Numbered from the stretch's first letter, positions 8,782 through 18,721 are shown. The stretch: 29,997 nucleotides of DNA from Sporisorium sorghi (GCA_023212695.1 JALCCG010000258.1:1-29997); one strand, 5' to 3'. The notes: generated from the sequence alone by a model not told the origin. Numbers and translations: made by a program.

Positions 8782-11700
8782 ATGTTTGGCCCGCGTGCTT
8801 CCAAGGAGCCGGGCTCCGCTGCCAAACCCAACACCTCCAAGCAGAGCAAGCTTCAAAACTTCCGCGCAAAGCTCGCCAACTTCAGTCTCGATCCCGAAAC
8901 CGTATTCAAGAAAGAGAGACCACCACCCGCACCGCGCTCCGTCTACTTCAATGAGCCTTTGCCCGCAGAAGCGTTCAATGCCAAGGGGCATCCCCAATAC
9001 CCTTACGTCTTTGCCAGCAACCAGGTCTTGACCGCCAAATATACCATCTACAACTTTGTCTTCAAGAATCTGCTAGAGCAGTTCCGCCGTGTCGCCAACC
9101 TCTTCTTCTTGCTCATCGTCATCCTGCAGTTCTTCCCGCAGTTCACCACCATCAACCCCGGTGTGTCCATGCTGCCCTTGCTCGCTGTGCTGGCAATCAC
9201 CATGGCCAAGGACGGATACGAAGACATCAAGCGTCACCAGTCCGATCGCCACATCAACCGTCTCAGGGTCAAGACCCTCACCGGCGGTGGCTGGCAGAAC
9301 CCTAACGTCATGGAGCCCAATGCAAGGAGCGCAACCGCCCTCTTTGCCTCCATCAGGGACAAGCTCTTTGGCAAGAAGAATCAGTCCTCCAAGCTGCAAA
9401 AGCAGATGGCTGAAAAGGCCGGAGCAGCTGCCGAAGAAGGTCACGCCCACCAACCCGTATCGCCTTATTCGCCTCCCCAGGATGCGCCCGGTGGCTATGG
9501 CACCACCCACGTCGACGCCAACCTCCCCATCCCTGGAGAGGCCAACCAGCCTACGCGTCCCTCGCACCAACTCGCACGCCGCACCACCACGCGTCACAGC
9601 CAGTTCGACACCGAATACGAACAGCTCGAAGACGGTCGCATCAGGCATGCCGGTCGCATCCTCAGTCCCGAGGAGGAGCACGAGTTCTACTCCAAGAAGG
9701 CGCCTCGCTGGAAACCAAAGACCTGGGAGAATCTGGCCGTTGGTGACTTTGTCTACCTCACCAATAACGATCCCATCCCAGCCGACATCATCATCTGCGC
9801 CACCAGCGAAGAGGAGGACTCTTGCTTCATCGAGACAAAGAACCTCGACGGCGAGACCAACCTCAAGGCGCGTCACGCCGTGCCCGAGCTCACCTCGCTC
9901 CGCACCCCGGAAGACTGTGCCCGAGCCTCGCTGCGCATCGACGCCGAACCGCAGGACACCAACATGTACCGCCTCAACGCCAGCGTCATCCTCAACGACC
10001 GCTTCGACAAGAACGGCAACCCGCTCCAGTGCCCCGTCACGCTCAATCAGATCCTCCTCCGTGGCTGCAACGTCCGCAACACAAAGTGGCTCATCGGCGT
10101 CGTCATCATGACCGGATGGGACACCAAGATCATCGCCAACTCGGGTGTCACCCCTTCCAAGCGCTCCATGATCGAGAAGCAGATGAACCCCATGGTCTAC
10201 TTCAACCTCGCCATCCTGGCTGCCGTCTCGGTCGCGTGCGCCATTGCCGATGCCGTGCTCGAGCAGTACTACTTTGATCGCGACGCCTACTGGGAGTACG
10301 GCGCCATCTACAGCGACGACAACCCGCACATCAACGGCTTGGTCGCGTTTGCCAACTCGCTCATCACGTTCCAGAACATCGTGCCCATCTCGCTCTACAT
10401 CTCGTTCGAGTTTGTGCGTCTCGCTCAAGCCTACCTCATCTACGACGACTACGACATCTGGTATGAAAAGACCAACCGACGCACCACCGCCAAGTCCTGG
10501 AACCTCTCGGACGACCTCGGCCAGATCGAGTACATCTTCAGCGACAAGACGGGCACGCTCACGCAGAATGTCATGATCTTCCGCGAGTGTGCCGTCGCTG
10601 GTGCCATCTACCATGGAGAGGCCAACTCGCCGCAAGTGGGCGCGTCGGACAGTACGACCACGGACGTGCCCACGGCGAAGAACTCTGACCAAGACGACGG
10701 TTCGACGCATGACGGCTCCGGCGCCTCCGGTCTCAAGGGCTCCGGATCGTATCACGCACACGGCGCCAAGGTCAACGTCAAGCCGCTCAACCCTGACATT
10801 CCGCCCTTCCACGACCAGAAGCTCACGGACGCTCTGAAGGACTCTGAATCCGAGCAGGCAAAGCAGCTCGGCAACTTTTTCCGTTGCCTTGCGCTCTGCC
10901 ACACGGTGCTCGTCGAGACTCTTGAGGACGGCAGCATCGAGTACCAGGCCCAAAGTCCAGACGAGCAGGCGCTGGTCCAGGCTGCAGCCGACGCCGGCTT
11001 CATCTTTCTCGGCAAGGAACGTCAGACGCTCCGAATTCTGACGCCTTTCTCGAGCGAGCCTGAAGTCTACGAGCTGCTCGTTGTCAACGAGTTTTCGTCG
11101 GCGCGAAAGAGGATGAGTGTCATCGTGCGTCGCGAGTCGGACGGACAGGTGCTCATGTTGGCCAAGGGCGCCGACAGCATCATGTTTGAGCGCGCTCGCG
11201 CAGGTCAGGACGCGCTCAAGCAGGAGACCGACGCCGCACTCGAGGAATTCGCCAACAAGGGTCTGCGTACGCTCTGCCTCGGCGGCAAGGAGCTGAGCCC
11301 TGACTACTACGAGGACTGGAGGCACCGCTTCCACGAGGCATCCGTTTCGATTCAGGACCGCGAGGACAAGATGGAAGCCGTCGCCAGCGAGCTCGAGAGG
11401 GACTTTGACCTGTACGGTGCCACGGCCATCGAGGACAAGCTGCAGGACGGTGTGCCCGAGACCATTGCTGATCTCAAGCGCGCCGGCATCAACGTGTGGG
11501 TTGCTACGGGCGACAAGCTCGAGACTGCCATTGCCATCGGATACTCGACCATGCTGCTCACCGAAGACATGAACCTGGTCGTCGTGCGCGGCGGTGAGTA
11601 CGGCCAGCCCAACTCGGCGTACGAGCAGCTGCGAAAGGCTGTGGTGCGCTTCTTTGGCGGACCTGCGGTGCTCAAGGAGATGGAGCACCAGCCGCCGGGT

Positions 11701-13332
11701 GAGGAGTCCGAGAGCCGACGATCGTCGTTCATGTCGCGCAGGCCGTCGTACCACTCGCGTCGTCGCAGCAGCGTCAGCCAGGCCTCGCTCGTCGGCGAAG
11801 ACAATGGACAGCGCAGTGGCGGCTTTGCGCTTGTGATCGACGGTACGGCATTGGGACATGCGCTGAGCGAGGAGTTCAGCAAGGATCTGCTGCTGCGCAT
11901 CTCGACGCAGTGCAAGGCTGTCATCTGCTGCCGTGTCTCGCCGTTGCAAAAGGCGCTGATCGTGCGTCTCATCAAGGACGGTCTTGGAGTGATGACGCTG
12001 GCGATCGGTGACGGTGCCAACGACGTCAGCATGATCCAGGCGGCGCACGTCGGCGTGGGTATTGCCGGCGAGGAAGGTCTGCAGGCGGTCAACTCGTCCG
12101 ACTACGCCATCGCGCAGTTCCGCTACCTCAAGCGTCTGGTGCTCGTCCATGGCCACTGGTCGTACTACCGCAACTCGGTGATGATCACCAACTTTTTCTA
12201 CAAGCAGTTCATCCAGGTGGGCACGCTGTTCTGGTTCCAGATCTACTGTGCCTGGTCGACGACGCAGGCGATCGACTACGTGTACATCCTGCTCTGGAAC
12301 GCGGTGTGGACCGTGCTCGCCGTCATCTTCCTGGGCATCTTTGATCGCAACATCAGCGATAAGGTGCTGATGCAGGTGCCGGAGCTGTACCACCTCTCGC
12401 GCAACCGCACCTATTTCGGGTTGCGGCCGTTTTTGATTTACTTTTTGGACGGTATTTACCAGTCGGTGGTGCTGTACTTTTTCTGGTGCTATACGTACGA
12501 CACGACGACGGCGCGGAACGATGGGTACAATACGGGGTTGTTCGAGTGGTCGACGGGGATGGCGATTGCGTCGGTGCTTGTGGCGAACCTGTTTGTGGGG
12601 TTGGATGCGCGGGCGTGGAACTGGTTTGTCTTTGTTGGCGTTTGGGCGGGTACGGTGGCGATGTTCGTGTTTGCGCCGATCTACGCGGCGTTTACGTCGA
12701 CGTACTCGTACGGCAACAACCACTTTTTGTACGCGTCGATCCAGTTCTGGGTCGTGGGGTTGTTGACGTGCTTCCTGGCGTTGCTGCCGAGGATTTTGGC
12801 CAAGTGTTTGCGCCAGTCGTACTATCCGACCGATGTGGACATTCTGCGGTATGTGGACAAGATGGACAACGGGCACGATTTCACGCGCGATCCGGCGATC
12901 CCGCACGCGCACGCCGATGGGGCGATCTACTCGGACGCATCGGCGGCGAATGGGCGGCCGAGCATGACGCACCACACGTTTGCGCCGCTCGTGCGCGCGG
13001 CAACGTCGATATCGCGCTTCGACGCCGACGCAAGTGCTGCGCCAGGAGGTGTGCCAATGCACGACCTGCGCCAGACGGCTTCGCGCGCCAGCAGCACGCA
13101 CTACGACATGCTCACCGGCGAGCAGAGGCCGAACCGCGGGTACACGTTTTCCGCCGACGAGCCCAGCGGCAGGCTGGGCAAGAAGAAGAGCGTCAAGGAT
13201 AGGCTGGTGCCGGACGTGTTCAAGAGGAGTTTGAGGAAGAAGGAGCAGAGGAAGAGGCTGACGATGATCGACCAGGAGGAGGACGGCGTCGAAGAGGAGG
13301 GGCAGCACGAGGGTTCCGCGCCGGCTTCTTGA
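8782..13332 (+). CDS. P4-type ATPase, phospholipid flippase (Dnf1/2 class)
   Basis: An intact single-exon gene of 1516 aa, close to the size of yeast Dnf1/Dnf2. It couples ATP hydrolysis to moving phospholipids from the outer to the inner leaflet of plasma or endosomal membranes, normally with a Cdc50/Lem3-type beta subunit. Visible landmarks: the N-terminal P4 region (VYFNEPLP, then KYTIYNFVFKNLLEQFRRVA) leading into the first membrane segments near residue 105; the actuator loop DGETN at about 356; the P4-specific PISL in membrane segment 4 at about 535; the phosphorylated aspartate in DKTGTLTQN at 588; the nucleotide-binding KGADSIMFERA at about 795; TGDKLETAIAIGY at about 909; GDGANDVSMIQ at about 1077; and HGHWSYYRNSVMITNFFYK before the last membrane segments. 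Basic Ser-rich stretches near 975-1000 (SRRSS, RRPS, RRRSS) look like kinase sites. The long polar C-tail is probably cytosolic. ATG is preceded by CCACC, a good start context. Confidence 0.93.
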   Translation: MFGPRASKEPGSAAKPNTSKQSKLQNFRAKLANFSLDPETVFKKERPPPAPRSVYFNEPLPAEAFNAKGHPQYPYVFASNQVLTAKYTIYNFVFKNLLEQFRRVANLFFLLIVILQFFPQFTTINPGVSMLPLLAVLAITMAKDGYEDIKRHQSDRHINRLRVKTLTGGGWQNPNVMEPNARSATALFASIRDKLFGKKNQSSKLQKQMAEKAGAAAEEGHAHQPVSPYSPPQDAPGGYGTTHVDANLPIPGEANQPTRPSHQLARRTTTRHSQFDTEYEQLEDGRIRHAGRILSPEEEHEFYSKKAPRWKPKTWENLAVGDFVYLTNNDPIPADIIICATSEEEDSCFIETKNLDGETNLKARHAVPELTSLRTPEDCARASLRIDAEPQDTNMYRLNASVILNDRFDKNGNPLQCPVTLNQILLRGCNVRNTKWLIGVVIMTGWDTKIIANSGVTPSKRSMIEKQMNPMVYFNLAILAAVSVACAIADAVLEQYYFDRDAYWEYGAIYSDDNPHINGLVAFANSLITFQNIVPISLYISFEFVRLAQAYLIYDDYDIWYEKTNRRTTAKSWNLSDDLGQIEYIFSDKTGTLTQNVMIFRECAVAGAIYHGEANSPQVGASDSTTTDVPTAKNSDQDDGSTHDGSGASGLKGSGSYHAHGAKVNVKPLNPDIPPFHDQKLTDALKDSESEQAKQLGNFFRCLALCHTVLVETLEDGSIEYQAQSPDEQALVQAAADAGFIFLGKERQTLRILTPFSSEPEVYELLVVNEFSSARKRMSVIVRRESDGQVLMLAKGADSIMFERARAGQDALKQETDAALEEFANKGLRTLCLGGKELSPDYYEDWRHRFHEASVSIQDREDKMEAVASELERDFDLYGATAIEDKLQDGVPETIADLKRAGINVWVATGDKLETAIAIGYSTMLLTEDMNLVVVRGGEYGQPNSAYEQLRKAVVRFFGGPAVLKEMEHQPPGEESESRRSSFMSRRPSYHSRRRSSVSQASLVGEDNGQRSGGFALVIDGTALGHALSEEFSKDLLLRISTQCKAVICCRVSPLQKALIVRLIKDGLGVMTLAIGDGANDVSMIQAAHVGVGIAGEEGLQAVNSSDYAIAQFRYLKRLVLVHGHWSYYRNSVMITNFFYKQFIQVGTLFWFQIYCAWSTTQAIDYVYILLWNAVWTVLAVIFLGIFDRNISDKVLMQVPELYHLSRNRTYFGLRPFLIYFLDGIYQSVVLYFFWCYTYDTTTARNDGYNTGLFEWSTGMAIASVLVANLFVGLDARAWNWFVFVGVWAGTVAMFVFAPIYAAFTSTYSYGNNHFLYASIQFWVVGLLTCFLALLPRILAKCLRQSYYPTDVDILRYVDKMDNGHDFTRDPAIPHAHADGAIYSDASAANGRPSMTHHTFAPLVRAATSISRFDADASAAPGGVPMHDLRQTASRASSTHYDMLTGEQRPNRGYTFSADEPSGRLGKKKSVKDRLVPDVFKRSLRKKEQRKRLTMIDQEEDGVEEEGQHEGSAPAS

Positions 13333-14230
13333 TCAAACACACACTTGGACCGTTGGTTTGCATTCTCCTGATACCGCGTGGGTCTTATGTTGCTCATTGT
13401 TTTTGGTTTTCGATGGTGTGTGTATAGTTGTAATTCGGATTTGCATCAGACGGCGGTGTGGGCACTGTGTGTGTGTGTGTGTGCATGACGACGGTGCTGT
13501 GTGTCAGAGAGCGTGTGCGTGTGTGGGCAGGCAACGGTGTCCGGGTCAAGGGGCAGCTGGTGGTGGTGGGGTCGGTGTTGGCAAGCCAACATGTGTGTGA
13601 GCCCATGGAACGGTTGGGTGGGAACGTCAGCGCACGTTGAGATGATGGTTGAGTCGTTCGAGCCTGGTTGAGGTTGCACTGTTGTGCTCCAATGACGAGA
13701 GAGAGAGAGGCACGAGTGGCACACTGGTGAAGTCGCGATCGGGATGAAGCGGTAGAGATTTTTTGGGACCTCTATTTCTCGCCACCCTTTTTTCTCTCGC
13801 AGCGGTTAAATCGCGCAAGCATCGCGATGAAACTGCACCGTCTGCGAACCGCTCCCCATTTCATGTGGCGTTTCTCTCTCACTCTGAACGTGCTCGAGAT
13901 GCAAGCCTCTTCCACACTCGCTGAGTGCTGTGTGGCTGGTGGTGGGGTTTAACGTGCTGCTGCTGGGCGATGATGCAACGGAAAGCGAGAGGGGTACAAC
14001 GGGCGCGGTGGCACTGGGCGGGCACACATATGAAGTCGCCTTTTGTATCAGGGGCTTGGGGTTGCCACCCTTTGGGACGCCGAGTGCATTGTGTGCCTTG
14101 CAAGGCGGTGCAGGCGCACCTCATCTAGGTGCGGTAAAAAAGTACATATACCAGCTCGCCTCTCCGCATCCCGCCCCCCTCTGTCTCCCCCTTCCCACCC
14201 TCACCGCTTCAACCAGCGCTTTTGACAAGC
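13333..14230. other. Intergenic: 3' region of flippase and 5' region of secreted-protein gene
   Basis: Contains a TG microsatellite (about 13467-13483), GAGA repeats near 13698-13711 and, before the next gene, a TATA-like ACATATACC near 14143 followed by CT-rich DNA at 14160-14220. No further gene is supported, although several short frames are open. Confidence 0.5.
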
Positions 14231-14794
14231 ATGCTGCTGCACACCTCCATTCTGCTCTCCTTGGGCGCCCTTCTCGCCGTGGCGCAGGCCTCGCCACAAA
14301 CCTCATTCACCATCCTCGTCCCCTGCGGACCCAACGTCGACAACAAGCACGCCACCGTACCCGACGCGTTTGGGTGCCAGCGCATCTCGAACTCCGGCGC
14401 CTTCACCGTCGCCGCCTTGGGCACGTACGACGATAACGTCCGTCTCGGCTTCTCTGCTACGCCCGACTGCAAGCAGACCTACACCCCAAGCCCGGAGGAT
14501 ATCCAGCAGCTCATGCAGGAACAAAAGTGCCGCGAGTTCGTCATGGATCCCAACGCGAAGCAGGTCGGCACTGATCCGAATGGCGTGGAGGCCGGCTTGG
14601 AGGTCGTTGCTGCTAACAAGCGCGATGGCCAGCCGGGGCAGCCGCAGCCGCAGCAGGGCGTGTACAAGCGCGCCGCTGCTGCGAAAGAGCTGGTCGGCGG
14701 CTTCCTGAGGAAGCGCGCGGATTCGACTGCTGCTGCTGCGGCTGCCGACAACGCTCCGAAGCCGCTGAACTACGTGATGCTCGTCAACGTCTGA
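14231..14794 (+). CDS. Small secreted protein with Kex2-like dibasic sites (effector or peptide-precursor candidate)
   Basis: A 187-aa product. The first ATG in a good position is 14231. Residues 1-20 (MLLHTSILLSLGALLAVAQA) are a clear secretion signal with cleavage expected after AQA. The mature protein has four cysteines (32, 49, 80, 100), enough for two disulfides, in its N-terminal half. The C-terminal third carries Lys-Arg pairs at 130-131, 146-147 and 161-162 that would release short segments (14-15 aa each) and an Ala-rich tail if cut by a Kex2-type protease in the Golgi. I do not recognise a family. It could be a host-interaction effector, a surface-active peptide precursor like repellents, or a cell-wall protein. 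It stands alone, with no obvious cluster of similar genes in the window. Confidence 0.75.
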   Translation: MLLHTSILLSLGALLAVAQASPQTSFTILVPCGPNVDNKHATVPDAFGCQRISNSGAFTVAALGTYDDNVRLGFSATPDCKQTYTPSPEDIQQLMQEQKCREFVMDPNAKQVGTDPNGVEAGLEVVAANKRDGQPGQPQPQQGVYKRAAAAKELVGGFLRKRADSTAAAAAADNAPKPLNYVMLVNV

Positions 14795-15175
14795 GCGCGA
14801 GCGTGTTCGGTTCCAACGGTGCACACGCGTGTCGACACGGTGCGCTGCGTCACTTGGCTGCCTTCAGTATATGCTAGCGATCTGCACACTCTCTCTTTCT
14901 AGTCTCCATCAGTCGATATGTCTCGCTCACCTACAGACGCTAGTTGTCTGCCATGTTGAGCGCTCGCAAATCTTAGATCTACCCTCCTACGCGCCGAAGA
15001 CTGAGGTATCGAAGTGTGCAGCGCCCGTGAGAAACGCCCGATCTCGGAAGAGCGGCACCGCAATACAGGGTACAGCCGCGTGCTCAAAGACCGTCACATT
15101 GCGAAGCGACCATCACTGGTGTTCTCACACCTGCCTGCCCCGCTCCTGCCAGAAGAAGTCAGCACGAGACAGGGG
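14795..15175. other. Intergenic, no gene supported
   Basis: Downstream of the secreted-protein gene up to the first end-motif copy. One frame is open across it on the plus strand, but it starts only with GTG, has no coding-like composition and runs through the repeat at 15176, so it is not called. Confidence 0.5.
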
Positions 15176-15208
15176 TAACGTAGTTCACGTAGATGCGGAA
15201 TTCACGTA
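15176..15208 (+). repeat. Copy of the CACGTAGATG end motif (left border of accessory island)
   Basis: Begins TAACGTAGTTCACGTAGATG and continues CGGAATTCACGTA. It is the same motif as the arms of the hairpin element at 7966-8084, and it is matched in inverted orientation at 22442-22470 (27 of 29 bases). Confidence 0.7.
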
Positions 15209-16383
15209 CTTGCCACAAAAGTCTATTTTGACGGTGATTTGGAATTTCGGAGGTGGGCGGCCGTTGGGAAGCGGGGTTGGCAGGGGACGCGAGGGTCGCA
15301 TGGCTCGGAGTTTGGAATTTTTAAAAATAGTTGGTGATTTTCGAGTTTCGAATGTTGAATTGTCAACCCCAAGTGCGAGAAAGTGTGAATCTGACAGAGA
15401 CTAGAAATTAGCCACATGAGCACGGTGGTTTTGCGCTGCGCCACGTTGTTTGTGGGGATGTGCGCAGCAGAGCGACTATTTTGTTGTGACACACAGGGGT
15501 GGAGGATTCGTCTGATTGCATGCACCGCGATTTGGTCCTTTCCAACCACCACCACCACATCCTTATCGCCATCCAACAACTCTTCGTCTCGTCTGGCCAG
15601 TGGTGGTGGTGAGCTACACACATTTGATGTCCGATCTTCTCGTCTCTTTGCGCTATTCGGATTGGATACAGCAGCAAGTAACGGCGCCAGGTGCTTTTCG
15701 GCTCTCAGCTTGATGTGATGGCACTCATTACCTCAAGAGGATATGCATTGCATCGGTGCAACAGCAGCTATCGTGATGATGGTTGGCCTCTCGGTCATTG
15801 CGGCCAATGCAGGCATCACAGCTGTCGCAGCCATCGCAAGCATCACAGCCGTCGCAGGCATTGCAGGCATCAGGGCCAATGCAGGCATCGCAGGCCACAT
15901 ATTCCGTCGATTTTCGGGACCGTTCACTATCACAATCACAAAAATGACGACGACCGCGGTGTGCTAGCTGCCCCTCAAACTCAAAGTTTATTTCGTCTTC
16001 ATCACCCGCGTTCGCATTCTCTTCCGCAGGCCGGTCTCCCTTTTCGCAAGACTCTTTGCTCAACACCTGCGATCCGTACTCTCCTCCTTCTCTGCTACCA
16101 CCTCTCGACAATCCCGTCTCTCCCCCACCCTCCCATCTCGTACCTCTCGTCCATCATCCCTCGTACCTCTGCATCGTCCGTCTTCCACATCGGCAGCACT
16201 GCTCTGTCCACCAGGACCACGGTCGTCATTATCACCTTCACCTCTCATCCGCACTCGATTACCGCACCAACACATCCCACACCTCCAACACATCCCGCAT
16301 TACAGGTGTCCGCACCAACGTTGCGCCCGACTCTGCTCCGTCTAGTCCGCCAGCAAGACTCCGCACACTCGCCTACCACCACC
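15209..16383 (+). other. Upstream region of the 414-aa gene, with 9-nt phased repeat
   Basis: About 1.2 kb without a convincing gene. The plus frame of the following gene is open back to 15691, but its translation (His/Arg-rich, then Pro/Ser/Thr-rich) looks like translated leader. From about 16030 the strand is strongly C/T-rich, a usual leader feature in this genome. It also contains the repeat at 15800-15898. Confidence 0.5.
15800..15898. repeat. Eleven degenerate 9-nt units (GCAGGCATC type)
   Basis: Consecutive 9-nt units related to GCAGGCATC, such as GCAGCCATC, GCAAGCATC, ACAGCCGTC and GGGCCAAT-type variants, keep phase over 99 nt. It lies outside the called gene. Read in frame it would give Ala/Ile-rich (plus) or Asp/Ala/Cys-rich (minus) peptides, neither supported as a real protein. 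Confidence 0.8.
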
Positions 16384-17628
16384 ATGGCCCAGCTGACGCC
16401 CAAAGATCAGCTCTATCTTCAGCAGTGGTTGGAGCGATGCGATCCTGAGGTGTGCCAGAAGATTCAAGGTGATGCGGACGTGCTCCACACCATCCTCAGC
16501 AATCACGCTCCCTCGGCATCGCCAGCTGCATCGACCTCCGCCACCACCAGCTCGGTTCTGCACACGGACTTGGGCTCAATCCACAGTATGCTAGGAGGCT
16601 CTAGCGTTCCCGCTTCCGCTCATACCTCCACCGCTATCCTCAGTGCCCCCGCTATCCTCGGTGCCCCTGATACCTCGACTTCTGTCATTGAGGTTCTTCC
16701 CCGTCCTTCCGCTAGTGATGCCGCGACTCTTGCTGCTCAGGTGGACGACACTTCCGCTGCCAACCACACCACTGTTCCCGAAGTCAATGCAGTCATCCAA
16801 AACAATCGAGTCAACGAAGGTAACGAAGGCAACGCAGTCAACGTTGACGAGTCTGCTGCAGCCAATGCGGGCAACCAGACCAACAAAGTGCCTCAAGTCA
16901 TCCAAGGCAACGAAGGTAGCCAAGGCAGCCAAGGCAACCAAGGCAACCAGGCCGCTCCAGTCAATGCGATCAACAAGCACAACGCAGCTGGTTCGACCTC
17001 TCTTTCGACTGGTATCAGTGCGCACCCCGTTGATGCCCTCAACCCGAACCATGGTCTTGGAGCCCGCAAAGTGCCCGCTAGACCCGCCCCCCTCACGGAA
17101 GTCCCAGCTGATCCACTGCTTCTTGGCACAGCAGCTAGTTTGTTGGTGTCTTGGCTCCCTCCCAGCACTGGCTACCCTGCGGGCCCTATCGTATACCTTG
17201 CACACACGGATCTCTCGAGCACAGACTACCTCACTCCGACCGTGCTCACTGTGGTTGCTGGCACAGACAAGGAGCCGACGCTGATGAATCTTGTTGTGAA
17301 GATACTCAAAAATCACTTCAACAAGAGCATCGGTAGGACCAAGTACCGTCTTGCCGAGGTCGATACGGGCGATGATCGTGATACGAGGCTGATCATCAAG
17401 AACAATTCGAACTTTTACTTGATCACAAAGGACTTCAACCCTCACCCAGCTGACTCTCTCGCCATGCTCTACAACGTCACTGCCTACAAGTCCAACGGAA
17501 AGGTCGTTCTGGAGTACAGCATCCATTCCAGAATCTTCAAGTTCCGAAACGAACTCGGTGTGACTTGGCGCGACGTGCTGGAATGGCATAACACCATTGA
17601 CGAGTCTCGCGTGCCCGAGGACTCCTAG
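16384..17628 (+). CDS. Unrecognised 414-aa protein with internal Asn/Gln/Gly repeats
   Basis: The start is ATG at 16384 in the context CACCACCATGGCC; the frame is open upstream but the leader does not look coding. The product starts MAQLTPKDQLYLQQWLERCD, a short helical region, then becomes Ser/Ala/Thr-rich. Residues about 138-195 hold 9-nt-phased repeats giving NEGNEGN and QGSQGNQGNQ. The last 170 residues look folded, with alternating charged and hydrophobic residues (LAEVDTGDDRDTRLIIK, YNVTAYKSNGKVVLEYSI, VTWRDVLEWH). There is no signal peptide or membrane segment. I do not recognise a family. The gene is intact while its neighbours in the island are broken, so it may be a recently acquired or selected cargo or orphan gene. 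Confidence 0.65.
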   Translation: MAQLTPKDQLYLQQWLERCDPEVCQKIQGDADVLHTILSNHAPSASPAASTSATTSSVLHTDLGSIHSMLGGSSVPASAHTSTAILSAPAILGAPDTSTSVIEVLPRPSASDAATLAAQVDDTSAANHTTVPEVNAVIQNNRVNEGNEGNAVNVDESAAANAGNQTNKVPQVIQGNEGSQGSQGNQGNQAAPVNAINKHNAAGSTSLSTGISAHPVDALNPNHGLGARKVPARPAPLTEVPADPLLLGTAASLLVSWLPPSTGYPAGPIVYLAHTDLSSTDYLTPTVLTVVAGTDKEPTLMNLVVKILKNHFNKSIGRTKYRLAEVDTGDDRDTRLIIKNNSNFYLITKDFNPHPADSLAMLYNVTAYKSNGKVVLEYSIHSRIFKFRNELGVTWRDVLEWHNTIDESRVPEDS

Positions 17629-18285
17629 TTGTGTAAGTGCTTTTGATTTGCTTCTATTCTGTGGAATCGACTGACAACTGACTTATATGACTTCGATTCC
17701 TCCAATATCATTCATGCCTCCAGTGTCTTCGATACCGCCGCTAGTGTCTTGGATGCCTCAAATGTCTCCGATATCTCCAATGTCTTCGACGGCTCCAAGG
17801 CCTTCAATGTCTCTGGTTTCTCCCCTCTTCCGTTCCATTAAGTGTTTCAAAAAAAATAAACACTTCTGTTCCTTCGATTCATTGGCACTCCTCTGGCAAA
17901 GCTTACCGAGATGTAGCTCACCCTTGCCACAACTGCAAATGACGATTCTCATTCCCCTTTTTCCGCTACTGTCTGTGTGTCTGTGCATGACTTCTTTTGC
18001 CTGAGGAAGCATTTCGGATCAGCCGACACGGTAGGCACAAGTGCGGGTGCTTGGGCCCCTTGACCGCATCGGAAGACAACCGATGGCTTTCTTCCTCCTC
18101 AGAAGAACTGAGCCGATCGATTCCAAATTTTGGCCAGTGCATTTGCTGACTCCGTTGTTCTTCCTGCCTTCCTCTTCCTCCCCAAACTGCTCTTCACTGG
18201 TGCATGCTCGGTTGAATTATCCTCGGCTTGCATCACCTCATATTATTGGTGTATATGTTCCTTCGATCACGTTGGTGGCAACCCA
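17629..18285. other. Intergenic with 9-nt phased repeat at about 17697-17822
   Basis: Downstream of the 414-aa gene. Units such as ATGCCTCCA, GTGTCTTCG, CCGATATCT and CCAATGTCT repeat with a 9-nt period. Translated, this would give Met/Ser/Pro-rich peptides, but no start or context supports a gene. The rest, to the foldback element, shows nothing recognisable. Confidence 0.55.
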
Positions 18286-18704
18286 TGTTGGATCTGCCAT
18301 GCGGATTCAGACTTCCATCTCATACTCAGATACATCACTCCACAAGGCCCAACACTCAGCAGTGAGTGTTGGAACCAATCGGAAGATCTCAAGACACAAC
18401 AATTGGTCCTTGGAGAAATTCTTGCGAAATTTCCCACTTTGAATAACGCAAAACTGTGACCTCATTGGCTCAGACACGGGTCTCAACACTCAGCACTGAG
18501 TGTTGAGACTCAAACCTGAGCCAATAAGAATGTGACTTTGTGTTATTCGAAGTGGGAAAATTTGGAGGAATTTCTCCAAGGACTGAGCATTGCATCTTGA
18601 GACCTTCCGATTGGTTCCAACACTCACCGCTGAGTGTTGGGCTTTGTGGAGTGATGTACTCAAGTATGAGATGAAAGTCTGATTTCGCATAGTGAATCCA
18701 ACAC
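18286..18704. mobile_element. Foldback (large palindrome) element, 419 bp
   Basis: The two halves are inverted copies of about 200 bp each, starting TGTTGGAT at the left and ending ATCCAACA at the right and meeting at a 30-nt palindrome (18480-18509). The arms also carry smaller palindromes at 18349-18372 and 18617-18640. The left arm has diverged more than the right arm. The right arm is nearly identical to 6983-7204. The structure is that of a foldback/MITE-type element; no coding capacity. A target duplication is not evident. Confidence 0.75.
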
Positions 18705-18721
18705 GCTTCTACTGTATCCAT

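Noticed and set aside
9073..13308. Open frame of about 1411 codons on the minus strand
   Set aside because: Exact antisense of the flippase gene. The His/Arg/Val-rich translation has no domain, while the plus strand carries all P4-ATPase motifs; it is a codon-bias shadow.
14829..15404. 191-codon plus-strand frame
   Set aside because: Starts with GTG only, has no signal peptide or domain, and crosses the end-motif repeat at 15176.
15691..16383. 231-codon in-frame extension upstream of the 414-aa gene
   Set aside because: The translation follows the C/T-rich leader and the 9-nt repeat and is not protein-like. ATG at 16384 has a much better start context.
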